From HGM11368 sp051883395 (lineage in GTDB: Bacteria > Bacillota > Clostridia > Christensenellales > UBA3700), in NCBI GenBank assembly GCA_051883395.1, contig JBJETQ010000038.1, positions 1 to 14,561 of the forward strand: 14,561 nucleotides of DNA. Direction: 5' to 3'. The position numbers and the translations under genes are program-made. Shown here piece by piece: positions 7,166 to 14,446 of the stretch. The notes beneath the pieces are model-generated. The model had not been told where the DNA came from. It ran no database searches and worked only from the letters and a program-made list of their open reading frames with translations. The stretch's first letter is position 1, and each line of letters starts with the position of its first letter.

Positions 7166-7375
7166 TCAGGCTGCAACTATCGCCGTTATTACTCCCGCCA
7201 GCATCAGCACAGCGGAAATTATGCCGAGAGCAATCACCTTGTTATCAACTTTGCTGCTCTTTATTCTTGCGCTGAAATACAGCACGCCGACCATACCTGC
7301 GACAGCCAGACATATCGCAACGATTATGACGGGATTGGTCAGCCTGTCAGGGCTGAATTGCAGCCAATCAAGCAT
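7166..7375 (-). CDS. Small two-TM membrane protein
   Basis: A 69-residue protein with two predicted membrane helices, about residues 14-35 (PVIIVAICLAVAGMVGVLYF) and 46-68 (IALGIISAVLMLAGVITAIV), joined by a short basic loop (ARIKSSKVDNK). I do not recognise a family. Its ATG overlaps the last codons of pgsA by 8 nt, and it continues the same polarity toward valS, which supports a real coupled gene despite a weak Shine-Dalgarno. It could be a small accessory of PgsA or an unrelated membrane miniprotein; nothing in the sequence decides this. Confidence 0.65.
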   Translation of the reverse strand: MLDWLQFSPDRLTNPVIIVAICLAVAGMVGVLYFSARIKSSKVDNKVIALGIISAVLMLAGVITAIVAA

Positions 7376-8063
7376 TGTCGTCGGAAGAATTATCTTCCTT
7401 GTCCGTAGTCTGTTGAGTTTCTTCGCTCGTTTGAACGTCGTCGAGTGCGCCCGACTCTCTCAGCCTTTTGAGATCGCTGGCATAGCGATAGGTATATTGA
7501 ACGGCAGCTATCACCGCCAGAACCATACCGGCCGACAAAATTCCTACGTCGGCAGCATAAATGTATTTTGCCCATTGATAGCCCAAATCTTTGAGCGGAA
7601 CGAAAAATGCAAGCACTATTCCTGCAAAATTGACAGCGGCGCCGGCTTTACCCCACTTATTTGACTGCTGATTTATCTGGCATTTGCTCTTGACCATAAA
7701 ATAACGGGAAGACACCGCCATAAATATCTCTTTTGCAATGAGCAGCGCCATAAATACAAAGTACACGCCCTGCAACAGACATACCAGCATTATAAGAGCT
7801 ACGCATTGAAGTACCTTGTCGGCTATCGGGTCGAGAACCTTGCCTATATCGCTGACCTGATTGAAATGTCTTGCGATATATCCGTCCACCACGTCGGTAA
7901 TAGAAGCGAAAATAAACAAGCCGAAGCCTGCCCAAAGATACTTGGTCGCTTCTCTGTCAAGATAATACGCACTCATCATCCATACGAAAAACGGTATACA
8001 GATTATCCTGATATAGGTCAAAATATTGGGAATTGTAAAAATATCTTTTTTGCTGAATTTCAT
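7368..8063 (-). CDS. pgsA: CDP-diacylglycerol-glycerol-3-phosphate 3-phosphatidyltransferase
   Basis: Membrane enzyme making phosphatidylglycerol phosphate from CDP-diacylglycerol and glycerol-3-phosphate, the first committed step to phosphatidylglycerol and cardiolipin. The full CDP-alcohol phosphotransferase signature is present: D57-x2-D60-G61-x2-A64-R65-x8-G74-x3-D78-x3-D82. Several hydrophobic helices surround it. It has 231 residues, longer than the usual 180-200, because of a C-terminal hydrophilic tail of about 40 residues rich in D, E, S and T (from about RESGALDDV to the end). The start is ATG 8063, with GGAGG 5 nt upstream; an in-frame TTG at 8075 overlaps that region. Another member of the family (for example a CDP-diacylglycerol-serine enzyme) is possible, but PgsA is the best fit. 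It heads the unit reading into the small TM gene and valS. Confidence 0.9.
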   Translation of the reverse strand: MKFSKKDIFTIPNILTYIRIICIPFFVWMMSAYYLDREATKYLWAGFGLFIFASITDVVDGYIARHFNQVSDIGKVLDPIADKVLQCVALIMLVCLLQGVYFVFMALLIAKEIFMAVSSRYFMVKSKCQINQQSNKWGKAGAAVNFAGIVLAFFVPLKDLGYQWAKYIYAADVGILSAGMVLAVIAAVQYTYRYASDLKRLRESGALDDVQTSEETQQTTDKEDNSSDDNA

Positions 8064-8086
8064 ACTATCCTCCAAAGTCGGATTTT

Positions 8087-8116
8087 ATTATAACACAGCA
8101 AAAGTAAATATTACAA
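8087..8116 (-). promoter_or_regulatory. Promoter of the pgsA-valS unit
   Basis: On the minus strand, a perfect -10 TATAAT (8087-8092) preceded by TGT (extended -10), with a weaker -35 TTGTAA (8111-8116) at 18 nt. The start would be near 8080, giving a leader of about 17 nt before the pgsA ATG. The sequence TGTGTTATAAT is shared exactly with the asnS promoter. Confidence 0.72.
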
Positions 8117-8250
8117 GTAAAATATTATATATGATTTTGCGCTTATTTATTGTTTAAAGACGCAAATTTATAATTTGAAGCCAATACGGCAATTTATACA
8201 ACAATTTTCAATGGTTATTTTGCGGCTCAATACCGCCGGCAATTGCAGGT

Positions 8251-9228
8251 TTATATTTGATTTGTCCGACAGTCGTCTTTCTGCGCCAGTCGTCTTTTTC
8301 TCTTTTTACCGCTCAGAACAAAACATATAATTGCCGCCGCAAGATACGCCACGCCGACACAGCCTGCCACGTTGAAAAACACCTTGACGCACCAGCTGAA
8401 ATCGAGAAAATTGCCTATAATCGACAATGTCGCCACCAAAAGTACGGCAATATATTTTTCCCCGCCTTTATTGACAATTTTGAGATACAAAGCTCTGGCG
8501 CAGGCAAACATAGTCGTAATAATAGCGCCGAGAATTATGACGGAACAAACTCCGCCGAGACCGTGTGCTTTTGCAAATTCGAATACGGGCATAGGAGCGT
8601 GAGCATAGTCTTTGGATATCGCAAACCCCACCGCCAGCATCAATGCCAGCACTAAGCCCGACAAAACGCCTGCAAAAGCAATCTGACTTCCCTTCATTTC
8701 CTTGCCTTCGTTGCTCACCACGTATCCGCCCAACATAACGTTGAGACCGCAATACTGCACGATTTTGAATATTCCTATCTCGCCTGCGCCGCAAGGCAAA
8801 GCCCTGCTGACAAAAAACAACATCATTATTACTACCGCAACGATAATGACGCTGTTGAGCTTGCCCAAAAAATCTTGCCTGAGCATAACGAAGCACGTAA
8901 CGGCACCTAAAATCAACCCCATTGCTCCGATTCCGAAAGCGTCGAAAGTTATGCTCCTTGCTCCGCTACACATAGAAACGTACACCAACGCCGTACATAT
9001 AAACAGCGCAGCCTGCAAAACCGTCTCTGCCAACGGCGGAAGTATTTCAAGACATCTGTTTTTGCCACAGACAAGAAAGAAAGAGCAAAAGCCGCCCAGA
9101 AGTATGCCTGCAATTATTGCGCTGACCAAGCCGTAAGAACCAAAAAACGTTATTATTTCTTTGCCTGTTGCAAATCCTGCCCCTATGACTGCCCCAACGT
9201 ACAGCATGGCTGTGCGAAAAGTTTTCAT
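8251..9228 (-). CDS. YkvI-like membrane transporter of the LeuT/APC fold
   Basis: A 325-residue integral membrane protein with about ten hydrophobic helices. The N-terminal segment YVGAVIGAGFATGKEIITFF (residues 10-29) is the hallmark of the YkvI-type family, in which the first helix has a glycine-rich break as in LeuT/APC-fold transporters. The later helix with GGYVVSNEGKE fits the same family. The substrate is unknown; amino-acid or metabolite transport is inferred from the fold only. The C-terminus is short, basic and cytoplasmic (GKKRKRRLAQKDD). I chose ATG 9228, with CCGGGG about 6 nt upstream; the in-frame GTG at 9234 overlaps that site. It appears monocistronic, with its own -10 upstream and no clear terminator after its stop. 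Confidence 0.82.
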   Translation of the reverse strand: MKTFRTAMLYVGAVIGAGFATGKEIITFFGSYGLVSAIIAGILLGGFCSFFLVCGKNRCLEILPPLAETVLQAALFICTALVYVSMCSGARSITFDAFGIGAMGLILGAVTCFVMLRQDFLGKLNSVIIVAVVIMMLFFVSRALPCGAGEIGIFKIVQYCGLNVMLGGYVVSNEGKEMKGSQIAFAGVLSGLVLALMLAVGFAISKDYAHAPMPVFEFAKAHGLGGVCSVIILGAIITTMFACARALYLKIVNKGGEKYIAVLLVATLSIIGNFLDFSWCVKVFFNVAGCVGVAYLAAAIICFVLSGKKRKRRLAQKDDCRTNQI

Positions 9229-9252
9229 AAACACCCCGGATATAGTTTATGA

Positions 9253-9283
9253 ATTATACGGCATTTTTATTAAAGGGCGTCTA
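9253..9283 (-). promoter_or_regulatory. Possible promoter of the YkvI-like gene
   Basis: A good -10, TATAAT (9253-9258), lies about 24 nt upstream of the chosen start. The best -35 is TAGACG (9278-9283) with a long 19-nt spacer, so the promoter is only moderately supported. Confidence 0.45.
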
Positions 9284-9367
9284 CGATTGTTGACAAACTG
9301 ATTTTTATCCTTCTCGCCCGCCTATCTGAACACGACCGACAAGTCGGCAAACAATAACAAAAAAACA

Positions 9368-9395
9368 AAAAAACCCGATACGTATCGGGTTTTTT
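9368..9395 (-). terminator. Intrinsic terminator, end of the Hsp33-HD unit
   Basis: Inverted repeat AAAAAA-CCCGAT-ACGT-ATCGGG-TTTTTT: a 6-bp GC-containing stem with an ACGT loop, extended by A-U pairs. On the minus strand it is followed by a long T-rich run (GTTTTTTTG). It lies 21 nt after the stop of the HD-domain gene. The flanking A/T runs make it bidirectional, although no plus-strand gene precedes it here. Confidence 0.9.
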
Positions 9396-9416
9396 GTATT
9401 TTCCTTACAAATAAAC

Positions 9417-10091
9417 TTAGTTTTCCGTAAGCTTTTTTGGCGTATTGATTACGACGTCGTTTATATAGAGTTTGAAGGTACAGCCAAGATATTGTGCAGC
9501 CTTTTCCGACATAATAATACGAGAGAGAAAAATTGACAGATAATCCATCACCGAAGACGTTTCGTCCATATAGAACTTGGTGCTTATTATCTTTTTTTCA
9601 CCGTCTACCAATACTATGTTTTTCAGTATCGAATAATTGACCATATCGTGTACGTCGCCACGAGTAAGTCTCTTTACACGTGTCCTGTGAGCGTCGCTTT
9701 TGTCGGCTATGACCAATGCCGCAGAAATCGTATTGACGATAAATCCTATTTCTTCTTCGTGATTTCCTACTGCCGAACATATCGTACATACGTCGTCATA
9801 AGGCATTTTCATTTGTTTGAGAATGTCGTACAGCAAAATGCCTGCGCTTATACCGTGAGTCTTGCGGTTGATGACGTTGCCTATATCATGCACGTAGCCC
9901 GCAATCTTGGCAAGCTCCTGCATGTGCTTGTCGTATCCGAGCTTTTCGAGAATCATAGCGCTCGTCCAGGAAACGTAACCTGCGTGTCGCAAGCCGTGTT
10001 CGGTGTAGCCCATCGATTCAAGTACCTGATTGGACGCTTTGATAAGCGCCTGAATTTCTTCGTTGTTCTTTACATCTTCCAGCGTAATCAT
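9417..10091 (-). CDS. HD-domain phosphohydrolase-like protein
   Basis: A 224-residue soluble protein with an HD-domain metal site. Candidate ligands are H36 in RHAGYV, the H68-D69 pair in YVHDIGN, H79 in KTHG, H111 in GNHEEE and D130 in IADKSDAH. HD enzymes hydrolyse phosphoesters such as nucleotides, cyclic dinucleotides or (p)ppGpp. This one lacks the HD-GYP signature, and its substrate cannot be read. The C-terminal third (about 155-224) is a beta-rich region followed by helices that I do not recognise. The start is ATG 10091 with AAGGAG 6 nt upstream; an upstream in-frame start at 10148 would add a hydrophobic leader overlapping the TPR gene and lacks its own site. It is the last gene of the unit, 10 nt after the TPR gene and just before the terminator. 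Confidence 0.87.
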   Translation of the reverse strand: MITLEDVKNNEEIQALIKASNQVLESMGYTEHGLRHAGYVSWTSAMILEKLGYDKHMQELAKIAGYVHDIGNVINRKTHGISAGILLYDILKQMKMPYDDVCTICSAVGNHEEEIGFIVNTISAALVIADKSDAHRTRVKRLTRGDVHDMVNYSILKNIVLVDGEKKIISTKFYMDETSSVMDYLSIFLSRIIMSEKAAQYLGCTFKLYINDVVINTPKKLTEN

Positions 10092-10101
10092 TTTATTCTC
10101 C

Positions 10102-11769
10102 TTATTCGTTGAACAGTTCGTTGCAATAAGCAAGATAAGTATCAACATTATATTCCACGTCGGGGCGCAACGACTCTATCGGCCTGTCAAACGCTACCGC
10201 AACCAATATTGCCGCCACACAATCAGCCGACCTGAGCACAACTTTTTTTTGTTCGGCTCTCTGCATGATTTTGCCAAGCGCAACGCCCAATCTGTCTATT
10301 GCCTGCTGTCCCAACGTCGCCGAGTACGACACGGCTTTATAATAAGCTCTGCGGCACGTAGCGCCGACGTCTTTGAGTTGCTGCGGACTTTTGATTTCTA
10401 TCGAAGAAAACTTTTCGTCATGCAAAATACAGAACCTGGCCTGCCCTGCCAATGCCAGATGGTAGATTATACCGCTCTTGCTTTGGCTCGTTACGTCTTC
10501 CTTGATGAGCAAAGTCAACAGATATTCGTTGACGGACTCCATGCCCAAATCAACTACTTTTTTTATTTCTTTGTCGCTCATACGACCGCCAAACTCTCTG
10601 CTTGTAAGATAGCGCAACGCCAATCTCAATTTGTCGCTCACTCGTCCGTCGCTCAACGCTTTGTCGGGGCTGATTGTATCTACGTATTCTTTCCACTCTT
10701 TGCGCAACGGCTCGACGTCGCAGTCAGAAAGTTCGTAGTCGTCGACATAATTGTCCAGATAATACAGATATTGTTCGGCGCCCGTCATATCGGGATATAA
10801 TCTGGCCATTGAAGCAAATATCTTTTTAGCCGTCTTTTCGTCGCCGAGATTGTATGCCGCAATAGCCTTGCATTTGTTATAAATATAGTTGTCGGGATTG
10901 TCAGTCAGCTGATTGTCGGCTATCGTGATGATGTCGTCGTATCTGCCGTCATAAGACAGCACGATAAATATTTTTGACATATTTTCTTCAGCTATATCCC
11001 CGGCAACACGCATTTTATCCAAACAATCCTGCGCCACGTCGTCCATTTCGTCGTCAACGCTAAGCATATATTTTACCAGCAACGATTCCACGTCGTAAGG
11101 GTCGATTTCAAGCGCTTCTTCAATGCATTGTTTTACTCCGTCCGACATACCCATCGACATATAACATACACATTCGTCGTTGAGTATCTCCACTCTGAGT
11201 TCTTTCGACACGCCTTTTAGCTCTATGGTTTCCAAGGTTTCCAGCGCAGCCTGATGTTGCTGCTTCGCCATATATTCGCTTGCCTTTCTTATTTTCTTTC
11301 TTGCTCTGTCGTCGGCGCTATACAGACGGGCGTACGACTTTCCTTCAAATGCGTCTTCAAAAATTTCTTTGTTTATTTTGATGCCGCCGTTGTTGCAAAG
11401 AAAATACAATTCGCTTTCCGACCTGACCTTGTATTTATCTACTATCTGAGCCAGCTTGGCAATATAGTGATTGATAACGGACCCGTCGGACTGCTTGCGA
11501 ATCAGCGCCGCAATCATAAGCACGTAAAATTGCAGACTTTCTCTGCCGCTACTCAACGCACGGGCAAGAATTTCTATCGAAAAGCGCTCGTTGTTGTCCA
11601 TAGCGTAACATTCAGCCAACAGGACCAAAATATCGCTGATTTTGTTATTGTCCTTTTCTACGGCGAGAGCGTCGTTTGCGTATTTGATAGCCCCCGCATA
11701 GTCTTCGTCGTTCATACATACCAGCGCAAGCTCCATCAGTTCTTTGGCTTGAGTAGGATATTGAATCAT
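10102..11769 (-). CDS. TPR-repeat protein
   Basis: A 555-residue soluble, strongly helical protein. TPR-like helical pairs are visible at about 8-40 (ALVCMNDEDYAGAIKYANDA), 193-225 (YMSMGMSDGVKQCIEEALEI) and 296-327 (AAYNLGDEKTAKKIFASMAR). The C-terminal 170 residues or so contain a different helical region (from about RVSDKLRLALRYLTSREFGG) that I do not recognise. There is no signal peptide or TM segment. TPR proteins act as interaction scaffolds, so it probably binds another protein. Its ATG overlaps the hslO stop as ATGA, with AAAGGA upstream, so its translation is coupled to the Hsp33 chaperone. That makes a chaperone-related role an attractive but unproven inference. Confidence 0.88.
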   Translation of the reverse strand: MIQYPTQAKELMELALVCMNDEDYAGAIKYANDALAVEKDNNKISDILVLLAECYAMDNNERFSIEILARALSSGRESLQFYVLMIAALIRKQSDGSVINHYIAKLAQIVDKYKVRSESELYFLCNNGGIKINKEIFEDAFEGKSYARLYSADDRARKKIRKASEYMAKQQHQAALETLETIELKGVSKELRVEILNDECVCYMSMGMSDGVKQCIEEALEIDPYDVESLLVKYMLSVDDEMDDVAQDCLDKMRVAGDIAEENMSKIFIVLSYDGRYDDIITIADNQLTDNPDNYIYNKCKAIAAYNLGDEKTAKKIFASMARLYPDMTGAEQYLYYLDNYVDDYELSDCDVEPLRKEWKEYVDTISPDKALSDGRVSDKLRLALRYLTSREFGGRMSDKEIKKVVDLGMESVNEYLLTLLIKEDVTSQSKSGIIYHLALAGQARFCILHDEKFSSIEIKSPQQLKDVGATCRRAYYKAVSYSATLGQQAIDRLGVALGKIMQRAEQKKVVLRSADCVAAILVAVAFDRPIESLRPDVEYNVDTYLAYCNELFNE

Positions 11770-12626
11770 ACGAAAATTTCCTTTACGTCGTGCATGTCAA
11801 AACTATATACCGAGTTGCAAAAATCGCATTTTATCTCGATACGTCCCTGCTCTTGCGCCAACTTTATTGCTTCTTCTTTGCCCAGCGCCGCCAACGTTTC
11901 AATCGCCTTTTGTCTGGAACAAACGCACTTATAACAAGGAACGACGTCGGGTAGACGCTCAATATCAAAATGCCCGAAATAATAATCTAAAATCTCTTGC
12001 GGAGTATGCTCGCTCAGCAGAGTCGCAACGTCGGTAAAATTGCCGACTATATCTTCGAGTATCACCAAAATTTCTTCTTCGCAACCCGGCATCGGCTGTA
12101 CTATTATTCCGCCGCTGACCACGATATTGCCATGTTCGTCGGTATTGCTACCCAGCGCAATGGCAGAATTGACCTGCTCGCTCACCGCAAAATAATATGC
12201 AAAGTCGTGCGAAATATTGCCGCTGACAAGCGCCGTAAGTCCGTTGTACGGCTCTTTGAGTCCCAAATCTTTGATTATATTTAGCCTGCCGTTGACTCCG
12301 ACAGTCTGCGCAACTCCGGCGTCGGGTTTGTCCGCCAAAGCCAAGGGGTTGTCGCAATAACATCTCACGCTTCCGTCAGCTTCTCCGCATACAACCATTT
12401 TGCCTATCTCGCCGTCCCCCTGAATTATAGCCGTCAGTTTGTCGCCTTTGCTCTTAAAGCCCGAACAAATAAAAGCCCCCATAGTCAAAAATCTTGACAT
12501 AGCTCTGGCAGCGGGTGCGGAAAAACCGTGAATATCCTGCGCTTTGCGTGCAAGCAAGGTGGTGTCCATCACACTCACCAATGCCTTGCCGCCGAATAAT
12601 ATCGCTCTTTTGATAACGTCCATCAT
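11766..12626 (-). CDS. hslO: Hsp33 redox-regulated chaperone
   Basis: A holdase chaperone that is off when reduced and zinc-bound, and becomes active when oxidative stress releases zinc and forms disulphides. It has 286 residues, the usual family length (about 290). The N-terminal domain begins IKRAILFGGKALVSVMDTT and includes the conserved DGEIGKMVVCGEADGSVR-type beta region and the linker and fold segments typical of HslO. The C-terminal zinc switch is intact: C234-x-C236 (CVC) and C267-x-x-C270 (CDFC). I use the ATG at 12626, which overlaps the methyltransferase stop in ATGA; a second ATG follows at once at 12623. An in-frame start at 12710 would add 28 residues inside the methyltransferase gene. 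There is no strong Shine-Dalgarno, so expression probably relies on coupling. Confidence 0.95.
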   Translation of the reverse strand: MMDVIKRAILFGGKALVSVMDTTLLARKAQDIHGFSAPAARAMSRFLTMGAFICSGFKSKGDKLTAIIQGDGEIGKMVVCGEADGSVRCYCDNPLALADKPDAGVAQTVGVNGRLNIIKDLGLKEPYNGLTALVSGNISHDFAYYFAVSEQVNSAIALGSNTDEHGNIVVSGGIIVQPMPGCEEEILVILEDIVGNFTDVATLLSEHTPQEILDYYFGHFDIERLPDVVPCYKCVCSRQKAIETLAALGKEEAIKLAQEQGRIEIKCDFCNSVYSFDMHDVKEIFV

Positions 12627-13339
12627 TTTCTGGTTGCGACAAACAAAATTCTCTGACTTTGTTTTGCAGGCTCTTTCATCGTAGACTGGTCGTAAGCCTG
12701 CACGCTCCATTTCTCCTTTAACAAACTGTAAATATATTGCAAGGTATGCGCATATTGCGTATGTTCCTCGTCTTTTCTCAGGTATAAATCTCCCTGTTGC
12801 TTTTCAAAAAAACTTATCTGCATCTCCACGCATTGACGTTTCTTGTCAAAAGCGTTGTTCCAGATATAAGTTATGTCGTCGTAATCTTCGCAAAATATAT
12901 TGTTGCCCAATATCTCTTGCAGTTTATAGCTGCTGGAAAGGTCAAATACCAATCTTCCGCCGCTTTTGACGTAACCGCTTATTTTGTCTATCGTGTCTGC
13001 CAGCTTGTCGGGCGACAAATAATTGAAACCGTCGCATACGCAGGTAACGAAATCTACCTGATGAGCAGGCTGAAATTCACTCACGTCCTGTTCTATCCAC
13101 ACGACTTTGCGTCCTGCCTTAGTGGCTTTATCTGCCGCAACGTTGAGCATCTCGCCCGACACGTCAACGCCCGTCATTGTGCAATCGGAAGCCAGTTCTA
13201 TGGCTATATTGCCCGTTCCGCAACACAAATCTACGCCTTCTCCACGCAAAAAACCTTTGAGAAAGGCGACGTAACCGGAATAGTCAAAGTCGCCCATCAA
13301 AACGTCGTAATATTTTGCAAGAACGCTGTAACAGTTCAT
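12623..13339 (-). CDS. SAM-dependent class I methyltransferase
   Basis: A 238-residue soluble protein with a Rossmann-type methyltransferase fold. Motif I is VDLCCGTGN (36-44), the acidic residue after strand 2 is D59 in TGVDVSGEML, and a later strand-4 region reads VDFVTCVCDGFNYL. The N-terminus (YSVLAKYYDVLM) is typical of the YqeM/UbiE-like small-molecule methyltransferase group common in Bacillota. The substrate is unknown. It is coupled on both sides by ATGA overlaps, with the membrane protein upstream and hslO downstream. The Shine-Dalgarno-like AAGGGC lies in the upstream gene's lysine-rich end. Confidence 0.9.
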   Translation of the reverse strand: MNCYSVLAKYYDVLMGDFDYSGYVAFLKGFLRGEGVDLCCGTGNIAIELASDCTMTGVDVSGEMLNVAADKATKAGRKVVWIEQDVSEFQPAHQVDFVTCVCDGFNYLSPDKLADTIDKISGYVKSGGRLVFDLSSSYKLQEILGNNIFCEDYDDITYIWNNAFDKKRQCVEMQISFFEKQQGDLYLRKDEEHTQYAHTLQYIYSLLKEKWSVQAYDQSTMKEPAKQSQRILFVATRK

Positions 13340-14313
13340 CGTCTGCCCTTTTTGTTTTTGTTTTTATTTTTAGCGGCCTGTTTCTGCGCCTTAATCTGTT
13401 CCTTCTGCGCCATTATCTGCTGCTTTTGATACAGTTGCATAATAAATCCGTCTGAAATGTACTGTCCAAACGACAATGTGAGCAAGGTATATAGCGAAAA
13501 TCCGAACAATAATACAAAGATATACACAATGTATTTGCCAATGCCCCAAAATACCAGAGCCATAGGCGCGCACAGAGCCACCACTACCATCAATGCCACG
13601 ACAAACATAATCAAAGCAAGTATTACGGAATTTTTGATGCCGTCGGCATATTTGAAGGAATAGTTGACCGTAAGCGGCAAGAAAATAATCGTAAATACCA
13701 GCGTGGCAAGTATAAGCAATCCGCAGGCAACTACCGCAACCCAAAGTCCTGCATTTGCAGCGCCGGAAGCGGCTGTCTGTTTGAGTATTTCAAAAATAGT
13801 ATAGACAAAGCCCGTACCCATAAGTCCCAGCACGGTAAAAGTGATGAGAAACTTATACCAGCTTTTTGCTATGCCCCTGAAAAACGTGCGGAACACGTTG
13901 AGTTTTGTACCCCACAGGGCGTTACGGCAACAGTAATAACCGCCGCATATTCCGATAGAAGCTATCATAAGCCCCGGTGTGAGAGAAAACAAAATAAACT
14001 TTTGTCTCAACGAATAGATGGCAACGGCGCCGGCAACGGTATCGTCCACCGCTCCGTATCCTATACCCAGTCCGCCGCTGAAATTCATTCCTGCTATCGC
14101 CTGCGTTTCCTTGGTAGGCATGTAAAATAACAATACGGCTATGAGCGGAAGCAAAAACAGCATAACCAACAGATTGGTGGTTATCATCTTGGTAAGATTG
14201 TTTTTGAATGCAGAAAAGGCTTGTTTAATTCTGCCCTTAAATTCTATATCTCTGCCGGCTGGACTCAGGTCCTTGGCAATGGTAAGATTTGAAGCAAGTT
14301 TTGCTGTCGACAT
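13336..14313 (-). CDS. Six-TM membrane protein with Lys-rich tail (YesL/DUF624-like)
   Basis: A 325-residue integral membrane protein, first gene of the Hsp33 unit. Hydrophobic spans lie at about 43-64, 105-128, 155-175, 188-215, 228-252 and 254-282. The region around 112-152 (PGLMIASIGICGGYYCCRNA, then FRTFFRGIAKSWYKF) resembles the helix-loop segment of YesL/DUF624-type proteins, but this is a recollection and not a search. The C-terminus is cytoplasmic and very basic, with glutamines then a lysine/asparagine run ending NKNKNKKGRR, which could contact nucleic acid or lipid. The ATG at 14313 has AGGAGA about 6 nt upstream. It has its own promoter and ends in an ATGA overlap with the methyltransferase. 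Confidence 0.87.
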   Translation of the reverse strand: MSTAKLASNLTIAKDLSPAGRDIEFKGRIKQAFSAFKNNLTKMITTNLLVMLFLLPLIAVLLFYMPTKETQAIAGMNFSGGLGIGYGAVDDTVAGAVAIYSLRQKFILFSLTPGLMIASIGICGGYYCCRNALWGTKLNVFRTFFRGIAKSWYKFLITFTVLGLMGTGFVYTIFEILKQTAASGAANAGLWVAVVACGLLILATLVFTIIFLPLTVNYSFKYADGIKNSVILALIMFVVALMVVVALCAPMALVFWGIGKYIVYIFVLLFGFSLYTLLTLSFGQYISDGFIMQLYQKQQIMAQKEQIKAQKQAAKNKNKNKKGRR

Positions 14314-14340
14314 AATATCTCCTGAAATATAATTTATTTA

Positions 14341-14369
14341 ATAATACACTAAATCACTATTAATTTCAA
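14341..14369 (-). promoter_or_regulatory. Promoter of the Hsp33-HD unit
   Basis: On the minus strand, -35 TTGAAA (14364-14369), exactly 17 nt, and -10 TATTAT (14341-14346). The start would be near 14334, giving a leader of about 21 nt. The promoter is divergent from the riboswitch promoter, with about 41 bp between the two -35 elements. No dedicated stress-sigma motif is seen ahead of Hsp33. Confidence 0.75.
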
Positions 14370-14410
14370 CATTATTTGAATAAAAATAAGTAAATTCCTT
14401 TCAAAATCGC

Positions 14411-14440
14411 TTTACACCGCCCAAAGATATGTGGTATTAT
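14411..14440 (+). promoter_or_regulatory. Plus-strand promoter of the lysine riboswitch
   Basis: -35 TTTACA (14411-14416), an 18-nt spacer and -10 TATTAT (14435-14440) preceded by TGG (extended -10). The start would be near A14447, immediately ahead of the L-box aptamer. Confidence 0.75.
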
Positions 14441-14446
14441 CTCCTT

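Noticed and set aside
8222..8236. Hairpin GCGG/CCGC downstream of the YkvI-like gene as a terminator
   Set aside because: There are only about 4 bp with a 7-nt loop, and the minus-strand tail is AAAATAACC with no U-run.
9290..9360. TTGACA on the plus strand and the CCGAC-AA-GTCGG palindrome in the 9229-9416 gap
   Set aside because: The TTGACA has no -10 at proper spacing and no downstream plus-strand gene. The palindrome has a 2-nt loop and no tail, so no function is supported.
9417..10148. Longer start for the HD protein giving a signal-peptide-like N-terminus
   Set aside because: The extension overlaps the end of the TPR gene and has no RBS, whereas ATG 10091 has AAGGAG at ideal spacing and begins a normal cytoplasmic HD protein.
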